Source of the DNA: Candidatus Kuenenbacteria bacterium
Lineage (GTDB): Bacteria; Patescibacteriota; Patescibacteriia; UBA2196; GWA2-42-15
Assembly: GCA_012797775.1 (NCBI GenBank)
Contig: JAAZOM010000025.1
Coordinates: 1-36,509 of the forward strand
Direction of reading: 5' to 3'
DNA: 36,509 nucleotides
This document shows, piece by piece, positions 9,701 to 16,568 of this stretch (position 1 is its first letter; every line of letters begins with the position of its first letter). A program made the translations under genes and the position numbers. Below the pieces are notes generated by a model. It ran no database searches. It was not told the DNA's origin and saw only the letters and a program-made list of their open reading frames with translations.

Positions 9701-10031
9701 TTACAAGGCAGGGGAGAGCGTTTCAATTTGGGACTCTTGGAGCAATACCTTTGCCAGCCTTATAAATTCCGGCTCTTTACGCGACCCTCTCAATAAAGCT
9801 GTTGATTGCCCAGAAGGCTATAACACGGAATGTTGGAGCAGTCTTGCCAAGGACTTCAAATGCCCGGCTGGCTCACATATGTATCACTATCAATCGATTA
9901 ATAGTGGTGACTCTTATAAATTTTATCTCAATATGGAATATAGCCCGAGCGGTTGGGGAGTTGGCAGTACGACTATTGGTAGCGAGCCCTGTTCACCCGG
10001 TACCTACAATTTACTTTTTCAAAGAAAATAA
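3711..10031 (+). CDS. Giant surface protein: T4SS-pilin-like N-terminus, Ig-like/IPT domains, Cys-rich repeats, pilin-like C-terminal domain
   Basis: The product has 2106 residues. Residues 1-35 form a signal sequence (SINA|ADD), and 62-86 and 101-125 two membrane helices around a short polar loop, the pattern of the VirB2/TrbC-like T4SS pilin family common in CPR. A glycine run (131-136) leads outward. Ig-like SbsA/Big_5 domains are seen near 320-444, 864-984 and 1344-1520, and IPT/TIG-like domains near 581, 690, 1112 and 1220. A Myxococcus-type Cys repeat (CGDNSLDPGEECDG) lies near 778-825. At least five degenerate GG-x-GxxC-DxDC-C repeats are scattered from 837 to 1986. The last ~180 residues (HLKQMIYFLDKYRGTC, GSYPTL, SIWDSWSNTF, YHYQSINSGDSYKFYLNMEY) resemble the globular part of a type IV pilin/pseudopilin with a Cys repeat inserted. 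It is probably a membrane-anchored adhesin or envelope fibre; its partner is unknown. Confidence 0.72.
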   Translation: MRKKSPKYYFLLATVLIVLVLGAVAFLLPESINAADDIYGVNYGAATGLSGEDIRITVIKVIRAILGTLGVIALVIILYAGFLWMTSAGSEEKIAKAKKIILNAVIGLVIIMMAFAIVQYIFKVLSGEGNGGGGGGFCNIGECSGCLRCVDGQNYRYDVSCDPSCNNGGGGADSFKIEEVQTAHGAVLATSPFKNPQKSNVFWCSKVQTVFNHNIDNNTVTGAFSSPAVTTDKLRIAALTNPESVADGSWNTFGNVLVFTPKNNSYDNRKTTHASHLPTVLKDLSKRNLSQCANVADCNSSPPPDFTWNFYVGEEGDSVNPTIVRTYPRKDIPYDANVSRDPIIEVYFSENIDATSLFGGTGNSTPSPAHFTLEELDKNGNPVGTVDNNIFSANMDGQGFRVNLISPNLLKSFTTYRATVKDISDLCGNKMDPASFSWQFTTNDKAPGVENFYPTGDSNCPNIRPAITFNTTMYEQEIQFTISEYVVVNNQNQIVQQFNYILAPHQTMANNSAGVFQVTDAGDPSDPNYNINEHFRSYEFIPSGDLKDNSKYHISVVTDKILDANRTVLTKSWDFGVSDLSRCVCSPYISGLSKENGPVGECLTISGQCFKGTAANPATVAEIKFGSKTAFIPNTADYGDNYIATTVPDGLSAGDRPKVVMSIKYQGANQNILPSNQKDFYILSGKAEGPCLWSVRPNSGDRGSRVELSGIRFGAFGTIHEAHFTPFATAVYQIPNTADWTDTLIKNIIVPATALDGDVKLKNDKGESNGVPFNVNFCGDNSLDPGEECDGANLNGKTCADMGFVGGDLTCDSSCKFKKDKCSNAPGIVINGVCALVCLGGSNDGKSCTSDTDCPSGFCQIKNDGLPSPSPRPNASNVCINTAISALFTTDIQLTTINTTNIYLQKCNTNNCQDDNSDPANPKPGVNPTRITASVVAAGNRSFVLTPTSNLDTSTTYQATIKKDIKNTSGVNMPNDYIWRFQTKSSGTLCPIDKVYVEPRDITVNGNIATPYNAKAIAPFISTNCSLINANAYNWQWKVEDNNNPTIGVSISGGGPSVTATSGTKSGTVYVSAETENKKDQGKLNVFVDTCSSDIDCAVNPNCVSTCDIPTKRCKPVVKSLNPSSGPNGRWVTITGCYFKSNRGSGKVEVGPDSVNIYPCSERWSDTEIIISIPSSLVSAPVDLPVIVTDQYGLSSNKNIKFKYIEDCILGVSAPAGGLPGLCSLNPNMGKWGDAISLAGEKLGTTQKLVKFNGSSGAIDGAINNWSNTGISAKVPPNTITGPVYVEIDGCPSNSLNFNLATGGAGSDCDKNKTTATCDADNNLCWSGLICDRVSCKCQAPPKASIISSSLSPVATNACRNSIVQATFDQKMDQATINGNTVLVFNKSADDVGKKCYDETEIALGPDNQKMGLLSVVFEKIKNFFRPSKAKAAGGDWYCPVSGNLSSFEVAKGGEGCTNDDGCTVIRFTPDRGLFAGNTKYLVYYLGGANGLKTSFGAEINTNASSKKYKDIWSQSFTTKNEICKIAKVSVNIEYKGVQKEKVSRDYFTCADRDICPDDVDASAAGNQHKYTAIALDKDNQRLSAAYQWKQNTNEFLIINSANQQVTNITSQKKSGETTVSATASDPDPAVGLATGSVIVTNFICENPWPTFSQGFPYSDKANNCNVSGSTADCYDMTFTTFYCRDYGQMNKFCKDGVNAAKACINDTGCPSSKCLEPTADDLPALNIPGKIKGREKGYCVGGDRNGAECSTDTTCAPTGHCYNSVKEFLFLIENDNKKRCSASNIDCSTETCPVGETCDTLNDSIGIRIYNNGEHLSPSAWAQKYENKPASGTTGKIDGYESMAAGRTSYVNMAVDQDPAGTHNIFTNIFLVSHTDNPKITTTETYNQITQNLVFNSNSITNNRICVGGTAPGTYCLKDSDCGAGGTCDAKKDKLARDVIRMGHLKQMIYFLDKYRGTCSKHVNLACVSDSDCPGTSTGETCNISHGSYPTLSAGTYKAGESVSIWDSWSNTFASLINSGSLRDPLNKAVDCPEGYNTECWSSLAKDFKCPAGSHMYHYQSINSGDSYKFYLNMEYSPSGWGVGSTTIGSEPCSPGTYNLLFQRK

Positions 10032-10047
10032 TTAATAGTATTATTTT

Positions 10048-11187
10048 ATGTTTGATAATAATCAGCCCAACCCCCTTGTCCCTCAAAACAATCTTCCACC
10101 TCAGAACAGCACAACCCCTCCGCCATCCCCACAGCCAATTTCGCAGCCAAGTACTGTTGAGCCGGAGGATATCTTTAGCAAGGTTGATCCAGTACCAGTG
10201 GCACCGCCGTCAGAGCCGATTATAAAAAGTGCCCCTTCTGTCTTTACCGCACCCCTTAACCCAAAAGTCGAGTCAAGTCCTCAACTAAACATCGCCGACA
10301 TTACTGCTCCACCCAAAACGCTTGATACCAAAAGTATCATATTATTAGTCGCTATCGGGGCCATTATTATCGGGACAGCCGCTGTTGCTTTCTGGTGGTT
10401 TACCAAAAATAAAAATAATAATATTAATAACTCCCCAGCAGTTAATCTTTTTGATAATTTGAACAACACAAATAATAATCAACCACCCATCAACAATACC
10501 ACCGATAATAACAACGGCAATCTTCAAAACAACAACCCCGCAAACCAACCGATCAATAATGGCTTGCCAACCACGACCAATAATGATGGTGACAGTGACG
10601 GGCTGACCGATGAAGAGGAAGCCTCTCTTGGCACTAGCCCTGATGCCGTAGACACCGACAATGATAGTTTGTCAGACCGAGAGGAGGTAAAGGTTTACAA
10701 AACTGATCCACTCAAATCCGACACTGATAGCGATGGCCTAAGTGATGGTGATGAAATAAAAAACAAAAAAGATCCACTCAAGGCAGATGCTATTACCGAC
10801 GATGGTTTGTACCTCAATAGTTCTTATAAATTTTCTTTTGTCCCCCTTTCTGGCATGGTTTTGGTTTCCTCAAATGATGATTTGGTGCTTTTCAATGATG
10901 ACGTGAATCAGATAAAAGTTTATATTTATCTAAATAATAGCCAACCAGAAGATTTGCAAGCGCCTGATTGGCTTTATACCATCGGCCTCAACAGTGAAAA
11001 TGGTGTTATGACCAAAAACAAAGAGAACTTAGCCGACAAAACCCCAGTCTCTAGTGAGTATAGTACCCAAAACTATGAAGCACCAAATGGTTTTTCTTAT
11101 ACTATTCGCTATGTTGCCACCAAAAAAGGGCCAGATCATCAGGCCAATTTTGAATCCCTACTGAGCTCATTTAAATTTTTAAAATAA
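10048..11187 (+). CDS. Single-pass membrane protein: Pro-rich cytoplasmic tail, TSP3 calcium repeats, PsbP-like domain
   Basis: The 379-residue product has a Pro/Gln/Ser-rich N-terminus without a signal peptide (1-92), one membrane helix (about 94-117, IILLVAIGAIIIGTAAVAFWWF), an Asn-rich linker (119-175), and three thrombospondin-3-type calcium loops (DGDSDGLTDEEE, DTDNDSLSDREE, DTDSDGLSDGDE; about 178-245). The C-terminal ~130 residues are PsbP-like (YLNSSYKFSFVP ... FESLLSSFKFL). The topology is cytoplasmic N-terminus and outside C-terminus. It lies 16 nt after the giant protein and 13 nt before a protein of the same design, so the three are probably assembled or displayed together. No enzymatic motif is visible. 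Confidence 0.72.
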   Translation: MFDNNQPNPLVPQNNLPPQNSTTPPPSPQPISQPSTVEPEDIFSKVDPVPVAPPSEPIIKSAPSVFTAPLNPKVESSPQLNIADITAPPKTLDTKSIILLVAIGAIIIGTAAVAFWWFTKNKNNNINNSPAVNLFDNLNNTNNNQPPINNTTDNNNGNLQNNNPANQPINNGLPTTTNNDGDSDGLTDEEEASLGTSPDAVDTDNDSLSDREEVKVYKTDPLKSDTDSDGLSDGDEIKNKKDPLKADAITDDGLYLNSSYKFSFVPLSGMVLVSSNDDLVLFNDDVNQIKVYIYLNNSQPEDLQAPDWLYTIGLNSENGVMTKNKENLADKTPVSSEYSTQNYEAPNGFSYTIRYVATKKGPDHQANFESLLSSFKFLK

Positions 11188-11200
11188 TAAAATAAATTAC

Positions 11201-12586
11201 ATGTTTGATCCAAAACAAATAACTGACCCAAAAACATTAACTCCCCAAAAATCATTGCCGGCGGAGACCAGCTTTGAGGTTCGCACCATACCCTCGAAGT
11301 TTTTATCTATTCGCCCCTCTTTGGGCTCTTCTGGCGCCAAAGGAGGCCTAAAGAAGAATATTTTACTAGGGCTTGTCATAGTTCTTTTGGTCGGAGGCGC
11401 TATGGCCGTAGCCGCTTGGCTTTTTTTAAAAAGCGTCAAAAAAGAAAATCCCTTGCCCGCAGCACCAGTAGTCAACCAGCCATCTGGGCCAAGCAATCTC
11501 GGTGGAGAAGCACCAATACCGCCAACCCCGACCACTACTGACCCAGTTTTACCAGAAGAAGAATTAAGAGATATAAATACATGGCAAACATATGAAGATA
11601 TTGCTTATAATTATTCTTTCAGATATCCAAGTATCTGGACAGCCGCAGTAGCCGGCCAGGACTCTTCTGCCAAGTACAACAAGCAGGTTTTACTTTCTGG
11701 TGATAATATCGACGCCGGCAGGGCAGAAATAAATATTTATAATTACAATGAGGAAGATCTAGAAAACATTTTGGGTTGGTTATCCAGCAACTTTGGGCTC
11801 TCCGAAGTTGATTTGGAGGCTTATAAATTAAACAACAAAGACGCCTATCGTTACGACGACATCGCTGGCAACACCTATTCTATTTTTAGTCTTTATGAGG
11901 GCAATATTTATCAGTTACATTTTTATAAAAGCGACAAAAATATTATCAATGAGGTTTATAACCAATTTATTATCAATTGGGAATTTTCAGCTCCGCCAGA
12001 AGACGAGACAGGAGATGAAATTGATTACGAACCGGCAGTAGATTCTGATACCGATGGCCTTACTAATATTGAGGAGGCTCTATATGGCACCAATCCAGAA
12101 AATCCAGACACCGATGGGGACACCTATCAGGATGGCAATGAGCTATCCAATCTATACAATCCCTTAATCGCTGGTAGCGCAAAAATATATGATTCTGATC
12201 TTGTGAAGACTTATGTCAACAACGACGCCCGCTACAATTTGGTATACCCATCTTCTTGGGAGGCCAAAGAAAGCTCCGGTACGGTTATTTTTCAGTCAAA
12301 TACAGGTGAGTTCGTCCAAATTTCAATAGAGCCGAACTCTGATGATTACCAAGACATAAAAGCTTGGTATAAAAATTATTTGGAGCTTGATTCCGAGGGC
12401 GTAACTAATATCAAAGTTTCTGGCGTGGAATCAGCTATTTTATCGACCGACAGGCTAAAGGTTTATTTTATGCTTGGTGATAATATCTATAGTATTATTT
12501 ATAATATTAATCTCAGGAAGGATGGCAACTTTATGTCTACCTTTAATATGGTTCTCAAGAGCTTCAAAATAATGAGAACTGAATAA
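11201..12586 (+). CDS. Single-pass membrane protein with two PsbP-like domains separated by TSP3 repeats
   Basis: The 461-residue product has a cytoplasmic N-terminus (1-47), a membrane helix (about 50-75, ILLGLVIVLLVGGAMAVAAWLF), a Pro-rich linker, a PsbP-like domain starting at INTWQTYEDIAYNYSFRYPS (about 126-265), two calcium-type loops (DSDTDGLTNIEE, DTDGDTYQDGNE; about 284-320) and a second PsbP-like domain (NDARYNLVYPSSWE ... MVLKSFKIM, about 335-458). It looks like the preceding gene with one more PsbP-like module, suggesting duplication and module shuffling. ybeY starts 5 nt downstream, so a housekeeping RNase gene is coupled to surface genes. Confidence 0.72.
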   Translation: MFDPKQITDPKTLTPQKSLPAETSFEVRTIPSKFLSIRPSLGSSGAKGGLKKNILLGLVIVLLVGGAMAVAAWLFLKSVKKENPLPAAPVVNQPSGPSNLGGEAPIPPTPTTTDPVLPEEELRDINTWQTYEDIAYNYSFRYPSIWTAAVAGQDSSAKYNKQVLLSGDNIDAGRAEINIYNYNEEDLENILGWLSSNFGLSEVDLEAYKLNNKDAYRYDDIAGNTYSIFSLYEGNIYQLHFYKSDKNIINEVYNQFIINWEFSAPPEDETGDEIDYEPAVDSDTDGLTNIEEALYGTNPENPDTDGDTYQDGNELSNLYNPLIAGSAKIYDSDLVKTYVNNDARYNLVYPSSWEAKESSGTVIFQSNTGEFVQISIEPNSDDYQDIKAWYKNYLELDSEGVTNIKVSGVESAILSTDRLKVYFMLGDNIYSIIYNINLRKDGNFMSTFNMVLKSFKIMRTE

Positions 12587-12591
12587 ATATT

Positions 12592-12993
12592 ATGATTGAG
12601 ATATCCGGCCTGGCCAAAACCACATTATCAAAAAAAGGTATTTTAAAATTTATCAATAGTACCACCCGGCGGCTTAAGATAAAAAAAATAGAACTTTCAC
12701 TCGCCTTTGTTGATAAAAAAAGTATAAAAAAATTAAACAACACTTACCGCGGTTTAGCCAAAGCCACTGATGTTTTAAGCTTTTGTTATTTTTGGCACCG
12801 AGGATCTTTGAATGGCGAAATTATTATTTGCTACAACATCGCCCAAAAACAAGCCCACGACTCACACCACTCGATCGAGCGAGAAATAAAAAAACTTTTG
12901 GTTCATGGTATCTTACACCTGATCGGTCATGATCATACCAAACCCAGAGAGGCGGAAGCGATGGAAAAACTAGAAGAAAAGCTGCTAAAATAA
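12592..12993 (+). CDS. ybeY: Endoribonuclease YbeY, rRNA maturation factor
   Basis: The 133-residue product contains the UPF0054 metal site HGILHLIGHDH (His105, His109, His115), which binds the catalytic zinc, and the upstream LNNTYRGLAKATDVLSF block that matches the family's LN-xYR-xDxxTDVLSFP. YbeY matures the 16S rRNA 3' end and takes part in 70S quality control in model bacteria. The protein is slightly shorter than the common 150-155 residues. It lies 5 nt after a surface protein gene and 15 nt before dgkA; the ybeY-dgkA pairing is widespread. There is no clear ribosome binding site. Confidence 0.95.
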   Translation: MIEISGLAKTTLSKKGILKFINSTTRRLKIKKIELSLAFVDKKSIKKLNNTYRGLAKATDVLSFCYFWHRGSLNGEIIICYNIAQKQAHDSHHSIEREIKKLLVHGILHLIGHDHTKPREAEAMEKLEEKLLK

Positions 12994-13008
12994 CTTATTT
13001 GTTTTTTT

Positions 13009-13365
13009 ATGTTTAGTTTCCGAGATTTTTTTCGTAGTCTGCGCTATGCCCTTATGGGCTTACGTTTTGTTTGGCGTGAAAATAATTTTAAAATACAAGT
13101 ATTCTGCGCTTTGCTAGTTGTTTTTCTGATGTTTTTTCTGGGCCTGTCTCGCCTGGAAAAGGTAGCGCTCTTGATCTGTATAATAGCCGTTTTAGTTTTA
13201 GAATCACTCAATACAATTTTTGAACACTTATCTGACATCCTTAAGCCGCGGTTACACGATTATGTAAAAATAATAAAAGACATCATGGCCGCTTCCGTCC
13301 TTATTACTTCCCTTGGGGCAGTCGTGATTGGCCTGATTATTTTTTGGCCCTATTTTTTCAATTAG
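13009..13365 (+). CDS. dgkA: Diacylglycerol/undecaprenol kinase, DgkA family
   Basis: The 118-residue product has the small three-helix membrane design of DgkA, with hydrophobic helices near 31-46, 51-70 and 94-115. The catalytic signature is kept: Glu65, Asn68, Glu72 and Asp76 in ESLNTIFEHLSD, and Lys90-Asp91 in KIIKD, matching the E-xx-N-xxx-E-xxx-D and KD residues of the family. In Gram-positive-like lineages this enzyme mainly phosphorylates undecaprenol to recycle the cell-wall lipid carrier; in E. coli it uses diacylglycerol. Which lipid is used here cannot be told from the sequence. It is the last gene of the rpsU run. A perfect 7-bp GGGCCGT/ACGGCCC stem (13378-13404) follows but without a T tract. 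Confidence 0.9.
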   Translation: MFSFRDFFRSLRYALMGLRFVWRENNFKIQVFCALLVVFLMFFLGLSRLEKVALLICIIAVLVLESLNTIFEHLSDILKPRLHDYVKIIKDIMAASVLITSLGAVVIGLIIFWPYFFN

Positions 13366-13430
13366 CCATTTACTTTTGGGCCGTATAACAAAATTGAACG
13401 GCCCCTGCGCATAAGTGGATAAGTTATTAT

Positions 13431-13459
13431 TTGTTTTATTTGCTATTTTATTTTATAAT
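13431..13459 (+). promoter_or_regulatory. Promoter of ftsA
   Basis: TTGTTT (13431-13436), 17 nt, and a consensus TATAAT (13454-13459). The predicted start is near 13466, leaving a ~50-nt leader with a GGGG-CTG-CCCC hairpin (13481-13491) before the ATG at 13518. Confidence 0.65.
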
Positions 13460-13517
13460 AATAAGTACAGCAATCGGGTTGGGGCTGCCCCGCCTTGCTT
13501 CTAAATTTTATTAAATT

Positions 13518-14765
13518 ATGAAAGATCAGTTTATCACCGGCTTGGATATTGGCACTTCCTATATCCGCGTTGCCACTGGACAATTCAACCCTCAGGATGG
13601 CAATTTTTATATTGTCGGTTGCGGTGAGGTAGCGTCTAGCGGCATTAGCAAGGGTGTTATAGTCAGCATCGAAGATGCCGTGTCTTCGATTACTAGTTGT
13701 TTAGAACAGTCAGAGCGCATGATCGGTTCTCCTATTGAAAAGGTTTTTGTTGGTATCTCCGGCTCGCATATTATTACCCAGGAATCAAAGGGAGTTATCA
13801 CCGTTTCTCGGGCCAATGGAGAGATACGCGAGGACGACGTTGATCGCGCTATCCAAGCTGCTCAAACTGTCGCCACTCCTCCCAACTATGAAATCCTGCA
13901 TGTTATTCCAAAAAGTTTTACCATTGATAATCAAACCGGCATCAAGGATCCTGTTGGCATGACGGGTATCAGACTGGAGGTTTCCACCCAGATTATTTTA
14001 GGTCTCTCTTCCCAAATAAAAAACCTTACCAAGGCTGTTTATCGTACCGGGGTAGAAATTGATGATTTGGTTTTGTCTATCTTGGCCAATGCAGAAAGCG
14101 TTCTGACAAAAAGGCAAAAAGAGCTTGGCGTCGCCCTAGTCAATATTGGTGAATCGTCTACTTCAGTTGCTGTTTTTGAGGATGGAGATTTGCTTAATAC
14201 TTTTTTCGTACCGCTTGGTTCCAATCATATTACTTCAGACATTGCTATTGGGCTACGCACGTCTCTTGATGTGGCCGAAAATATCAAACTAGAAAATGGA
14301 CAGGCAGTTTCTGATATAGTTGGCAAGAAAGAGGAAATAAACCTTGCAGATTTTTCTGAAAATGAAAGTGAGAAAGTTTCCCTCAAGTATATTTCCGAAA
14401 TTATCGAAGCGCGGGTGGAAGAAATTTTTGATATGATTGATAAAGAATTAATAAAAATTGATCGCTCTGGCCTTTTGCCAGCTGGAGTCGTTTTGACTGG
14501 CGGCGGCGCAGAACTCCCGGGCATTGTTGAGGTTGCCAAGAAAAGATTTCGTCTCCCTGCTTCTCTTGGCTCGCCTCTAAATATTAATACGGCTATCGAC
14601 AAAATAAATAATTTGTCTTTTACTACCGCGATTGGTTTGGCTTATTGGGGAGCCGAAGCTCTAGGGGGCGAATCATCAAAGATATTTAGTTTGCCCTCCA
14701 TTAAGTCTCTGGGTGAGCTTAGTGCGAAGGCTAGAAAGTGGTTCAAAAATCTAATCAATTTTTAG
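13518..14765 (+). CDS. ftsA: Cell division protein FtsA
   Basis: The 415-residue product is an actin-like ATPase. It starts with the phosphate-1 motif FITGLDIGTSYIRVATGQ, has the family-specific SHIITQESKGVI and IHVIPKSFTID-type blocks (the 1C subdomain region), VNIGESSTSVAVFEDG as the phosphate-2 region and VVLTGGGAELPGI as the adenosine motif. The C-terminus, KARKWFKNLI, can form the amphipathic membrane-targeting helix. FtsA tethers FtsZ filaments to the inner membrane and recruits later divisome proteins. ftsZ follows after 65 nt and also has its own promoter. Confidence 0.97.
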   Translation: MKDQFITGLDIGTSYIRVATGQFNPQDGNFYIVGCGEVASSGISKGVIVSIEDAVSSITSCLEQSERMIGSPIEKVFVGISGSHIITQESKGVITVSRANGEIREDDVDRAIQAAQTVATPPNYEILHVIPKSFTIDNQTGIKDPVGMTGIRLEVSTQIILGLSSQIKNLTKAVYRTGVEIDDLVLSILANAESVLTKRQKELGVALVNIGESSTSVAVFEDGDLLNTFFVPLGSNHITSDIAIGLRTSLDVAENIKLENGQAVSDIVGKKEEINLADFSENESEKVSLKYISEIIEARVEEIFDMIDKELIKIDRSGLLPAGVVLTGGGAELPGIVEVAKKRFRLPASLGSPLNINTAIDKINNLSFTTAIGLAYWGAEALGGESSKIFSLPSIKSLGELSAKARKWFKNLINF

Positions 14766-14768
14766 CCC

Positions 14769-14797
14769 TTGACTAATTCCCATTAACCTTTAATATT
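14769..14797 (+). promoter_or_regulatory. Promoter of ftsZ
   Basis: TTGACT (14769-14774) starts 3 nt after the ftsA stop. TAATAT (14791-14796, 16-nt spacer) or AATATT (14792-14797, 17-nt spacer) serves as the -10. This would allow ftsZ to be expressed above ftsA. Confidence 0.55.
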
Positions 14798-14830
14798 AAC
14801 GGCATAAATTTTAAATATAAATCTAAGGCT

Positions 14831-16057
14831 ATGGTTACCACCAAACAAAGTAAAATCAAGAAAAAAACAATCGAAGTCAAGCCAGATATAGAGACCTTTG
14901 CCAAAATCAAGGTTGTTGGCGTCGGTGGTGGGGGCAATTCTGCTGTCAATCGCATGGTGACAAGTGATATTAGTGGGGTTGACTTTGTTAGTGTAAATAC
15001 CGACGCGCAGGCTTTGCACCAAAATCTTGCCAAACACAAACTTCATATTGGTCGCACCGTAACTCGGGGGCTTGGCGCCGGCATGAACCCAGAGCTTGGC
15101 ATGAAATCAGCCGAGGAGTCATCTAGCGAAATCAGGGAGGTTCTGAAGGGTTCTGATATGGTTTTTATTACTTGTGGCTTGGGTGGTGGCACTGGCACTG
15201 GGGCAGCGCCAGTTATTGCCGAAATCGCCAGAGACATTGGTGCCCTAACCGTCGCTGTTGTGACTCGTCCATTTTCCTTTGAAGGAGCTCAAAGGCGCAC
15301 TATCGCCGACAAAGGGCTGGAGGAGTTGGGTGCCAAAGTTGATACCATTATTAGCATACCCAATGATCGCATTCTCCAAATCATAGACAAAAAAACCTCA
15401 CTTCTTGACGCCTTTGCTATTGTTGATGATGTTTTAAAGCAGGGCGTAAAGGGCATTTCTGATTTGATCACCAAGCCTGGTTTGATTAATGTCGACTTTG
15501 CCGACGTCAAAGCTATTATGAAAGAATCTGGCTCAGCCCTTATGGGAATTGGTCAGGGCAGTGGAGAGAACAGGGCTGTTGACGCCGCCAAATCAGCCAT
15601 TGATTCTCCTTTGCTGGAATTATCTATAGAGGGAGCTAAGGGGGTTCTCTTTACTATTACTGGACCTAGTGACCTGACAATGAACGAAGTCAATGAGGCG
15701 GCTCGTCTTATAACCGCTTCGGTTGACTCTGGTGCCAAGATAATTTTTGGTACCACCATTGACAACAATCTCAAGGGCGAGGTTTCCGTAACAGTTATCG
15801 CTACTGGATTTGGCGAAGATGCCGGCAAAAGAGATTCCAAATTTGGGGTACCCAATACTTTTATCAATCCACTACAAACATCAAGCCCTGTTTTTATTGC
15901 CAAAATAAACAAAGATTTAACCAGCCCCGCAAAAACAGCAAGTGATAATACTTCTGAACCAAAAGAGAGGCCAACTAGGCCCTCACCCAAAGACATTACC
16001 GAAGACGATGGTGATGAGTTTGGTATACCCACCTTTATTCGTCGCAAGATGAAATAG
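14831..16057 (+). CDS. ftsZ: Cell division protein FtsZ
   Basis: The 408-residue tubulin-like GTPase has the N-terminal KVVGVGGGGNSAVNRM loop, the GTP signature GGGTGTGAAPVIAEIA (about residues 118-133), the NDRIL and FAIVDDVLKQGVKGISDLI helices, and the T7 synergy loop NVDFADVKAIM that completes GTP hydrolysis in the neighbouring subunit. A charged linker of ~70 residues leads to the conserved tail peptide GIPTFIRRKMK, the site that binds FtsA. The protein forms the Z-ring. A terminator follows 14 nt after the stop, so the division genes form a closed unit. Confidence 0.98.
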   Translation: MVTTKQSKIKKKTIEVKPDIETFAKIKVVGVGGGGNSAVNRMVTSDISGVDFVSVNTDAQALHQNLAKHKLHIGRTVTRGLGAGMNPELGMKSAEESSSEIREVLKGSDMVFITCGLGGGTGTGAAPVIAEIARDIGALTVAVVTRPFSFEGAQRRTIADKGLEELGAKVDTIISIPNDRILQIIDKKTSLLDAFAIVDDVLKQGVKGISDLITKPGLINVDFADVKAIMKESGSALMGIGQGSGENRAVDAAKSAIDSPLLELSIEGAKGVLFTITGPSDLTMNEVNEAARLITASVDSGAKIIFGTTIDNNLKGEVSVTVIATGFGEDAGKRDSKFGVPNTFINPLQTSSPVFIAKINKDLTSPAKTASDNTSEPKERPTRPSPKDITEDDGDEFGIPTFIRRKMK

Positions 16058-16070
16058 TCAATATTTATAG

Positions 16071-16109
16071 AAAAGCTCCCCATTTGAATGAGGAGCTTTT
16101 TATTTTTTT
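16071..16109 (+). terminator. Rho-independent terminator after ftsZ
   Basis: AAAAGCTCC (16071-16079) pairs with GGAGCTTTT (16092-16100), with an inner CAT/ATG extension across one mismatch; TTATTTTTTT follows. Confidence 0.9.
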
Positions 16110-16115
16110 ATTTTG

Positions 16116-16124
16116 TGTTATAAT
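16116..16124 (+). promoter_or_regulatory. Extended -10 promoter of the pilus/two-component operon
   Basis: TGTTATAAT is a perfect extended -10 (TGnTATAAT). No good -35 is visible 17 nt upstream, where the ftsZ terminator stem ends. Predicted start near 16131, leader about 36 nt. Confidence 0.6.
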
Positions 16125-16166
16125 TAATTAATAAAATATAGCTTATTTTCACATACTTTTTATTAT

Positions 16167-16550
16167 ATGGCTCCAAAATCAAGCCCCAAAAATATTTTAA
16201 TAGTTGACGATGAAAAGCCCATTGCCAATGCTTTGTGTATAAAGCTTAAAAAGGAGGGTTTTAATGCCGAAGTGGTTTCCAACGGTGAGGAAGCTCTTAG
16301 TAAAATTACAACCGGTCATTTTGATTTGATTTTTTTAGACCTCATGATGCCAAAAGTTTCTGGCTTTGAGGTCCTAGAAGTCCTGAAATCTAGGAAAAAT
16401 AAAATTCCGGTCATCGTTTCCTCCAACCTTAGCCAGGCGGAAGATATTGGCAAAGCAAAAAGTCTGGGGGCCGTAGACTATTTTGTAAAATCAGATACCA
16501 CGCTGAGTGAGGCGGTCGCAAAAGTCAAAAAGTTTTTAGACAATAAATAA
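16167..16550 (+). CDS. Single-domain response regulator (CheY-like), pilus operon
   Basis: The 127-residue product is one receiver domain with nothing attached. Asp14-Asp15 form the acidic pocket, Asp58 (IFLDLMMPK) is the phosphorylation site, Ser85/86 (VIVSSNLS) is the switch residue and Lys108 (YFVKSD) the conserved lysine. With no output domain it must act by protein contact, as CheY does at the flagellar motor. It is the first gene of the operon, 18 nt ahead of PilB, so an effect on pilus extension is a reasonable inference. Its kinase may be the histidine kinase at the end of the same operon. Confidence 0.93.
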   Translation: MAPKSSPKNILIVDDEKPIANALCIKLKKEGFNAEVVSNGEEALSKITTGHFDLIFLDLMMPKVSGFEVLEVLKSRKNKIPVIVSSNLSQAEDIGKAKSLGAVDYFVKSDTTLSEAVAKVKKFLDNK

Positions 16551-16568
16551 AAATAAATAAAATTTAAT

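Noticed and set aside
3711-10031. Several frames of 60-130 residues on both strands inside the giant gene
   Set aside because: All lie within a continuous, domain-supported 2106-codon gene and have no signals of their own.
13378-13404. Perfect 7-bp GGGCCGT/ACGGCCC stem after dgkA
   Set aside because: Loop of 13 nt and no T tract, so not called a terminator, although no other terminator closes the rpsU run.
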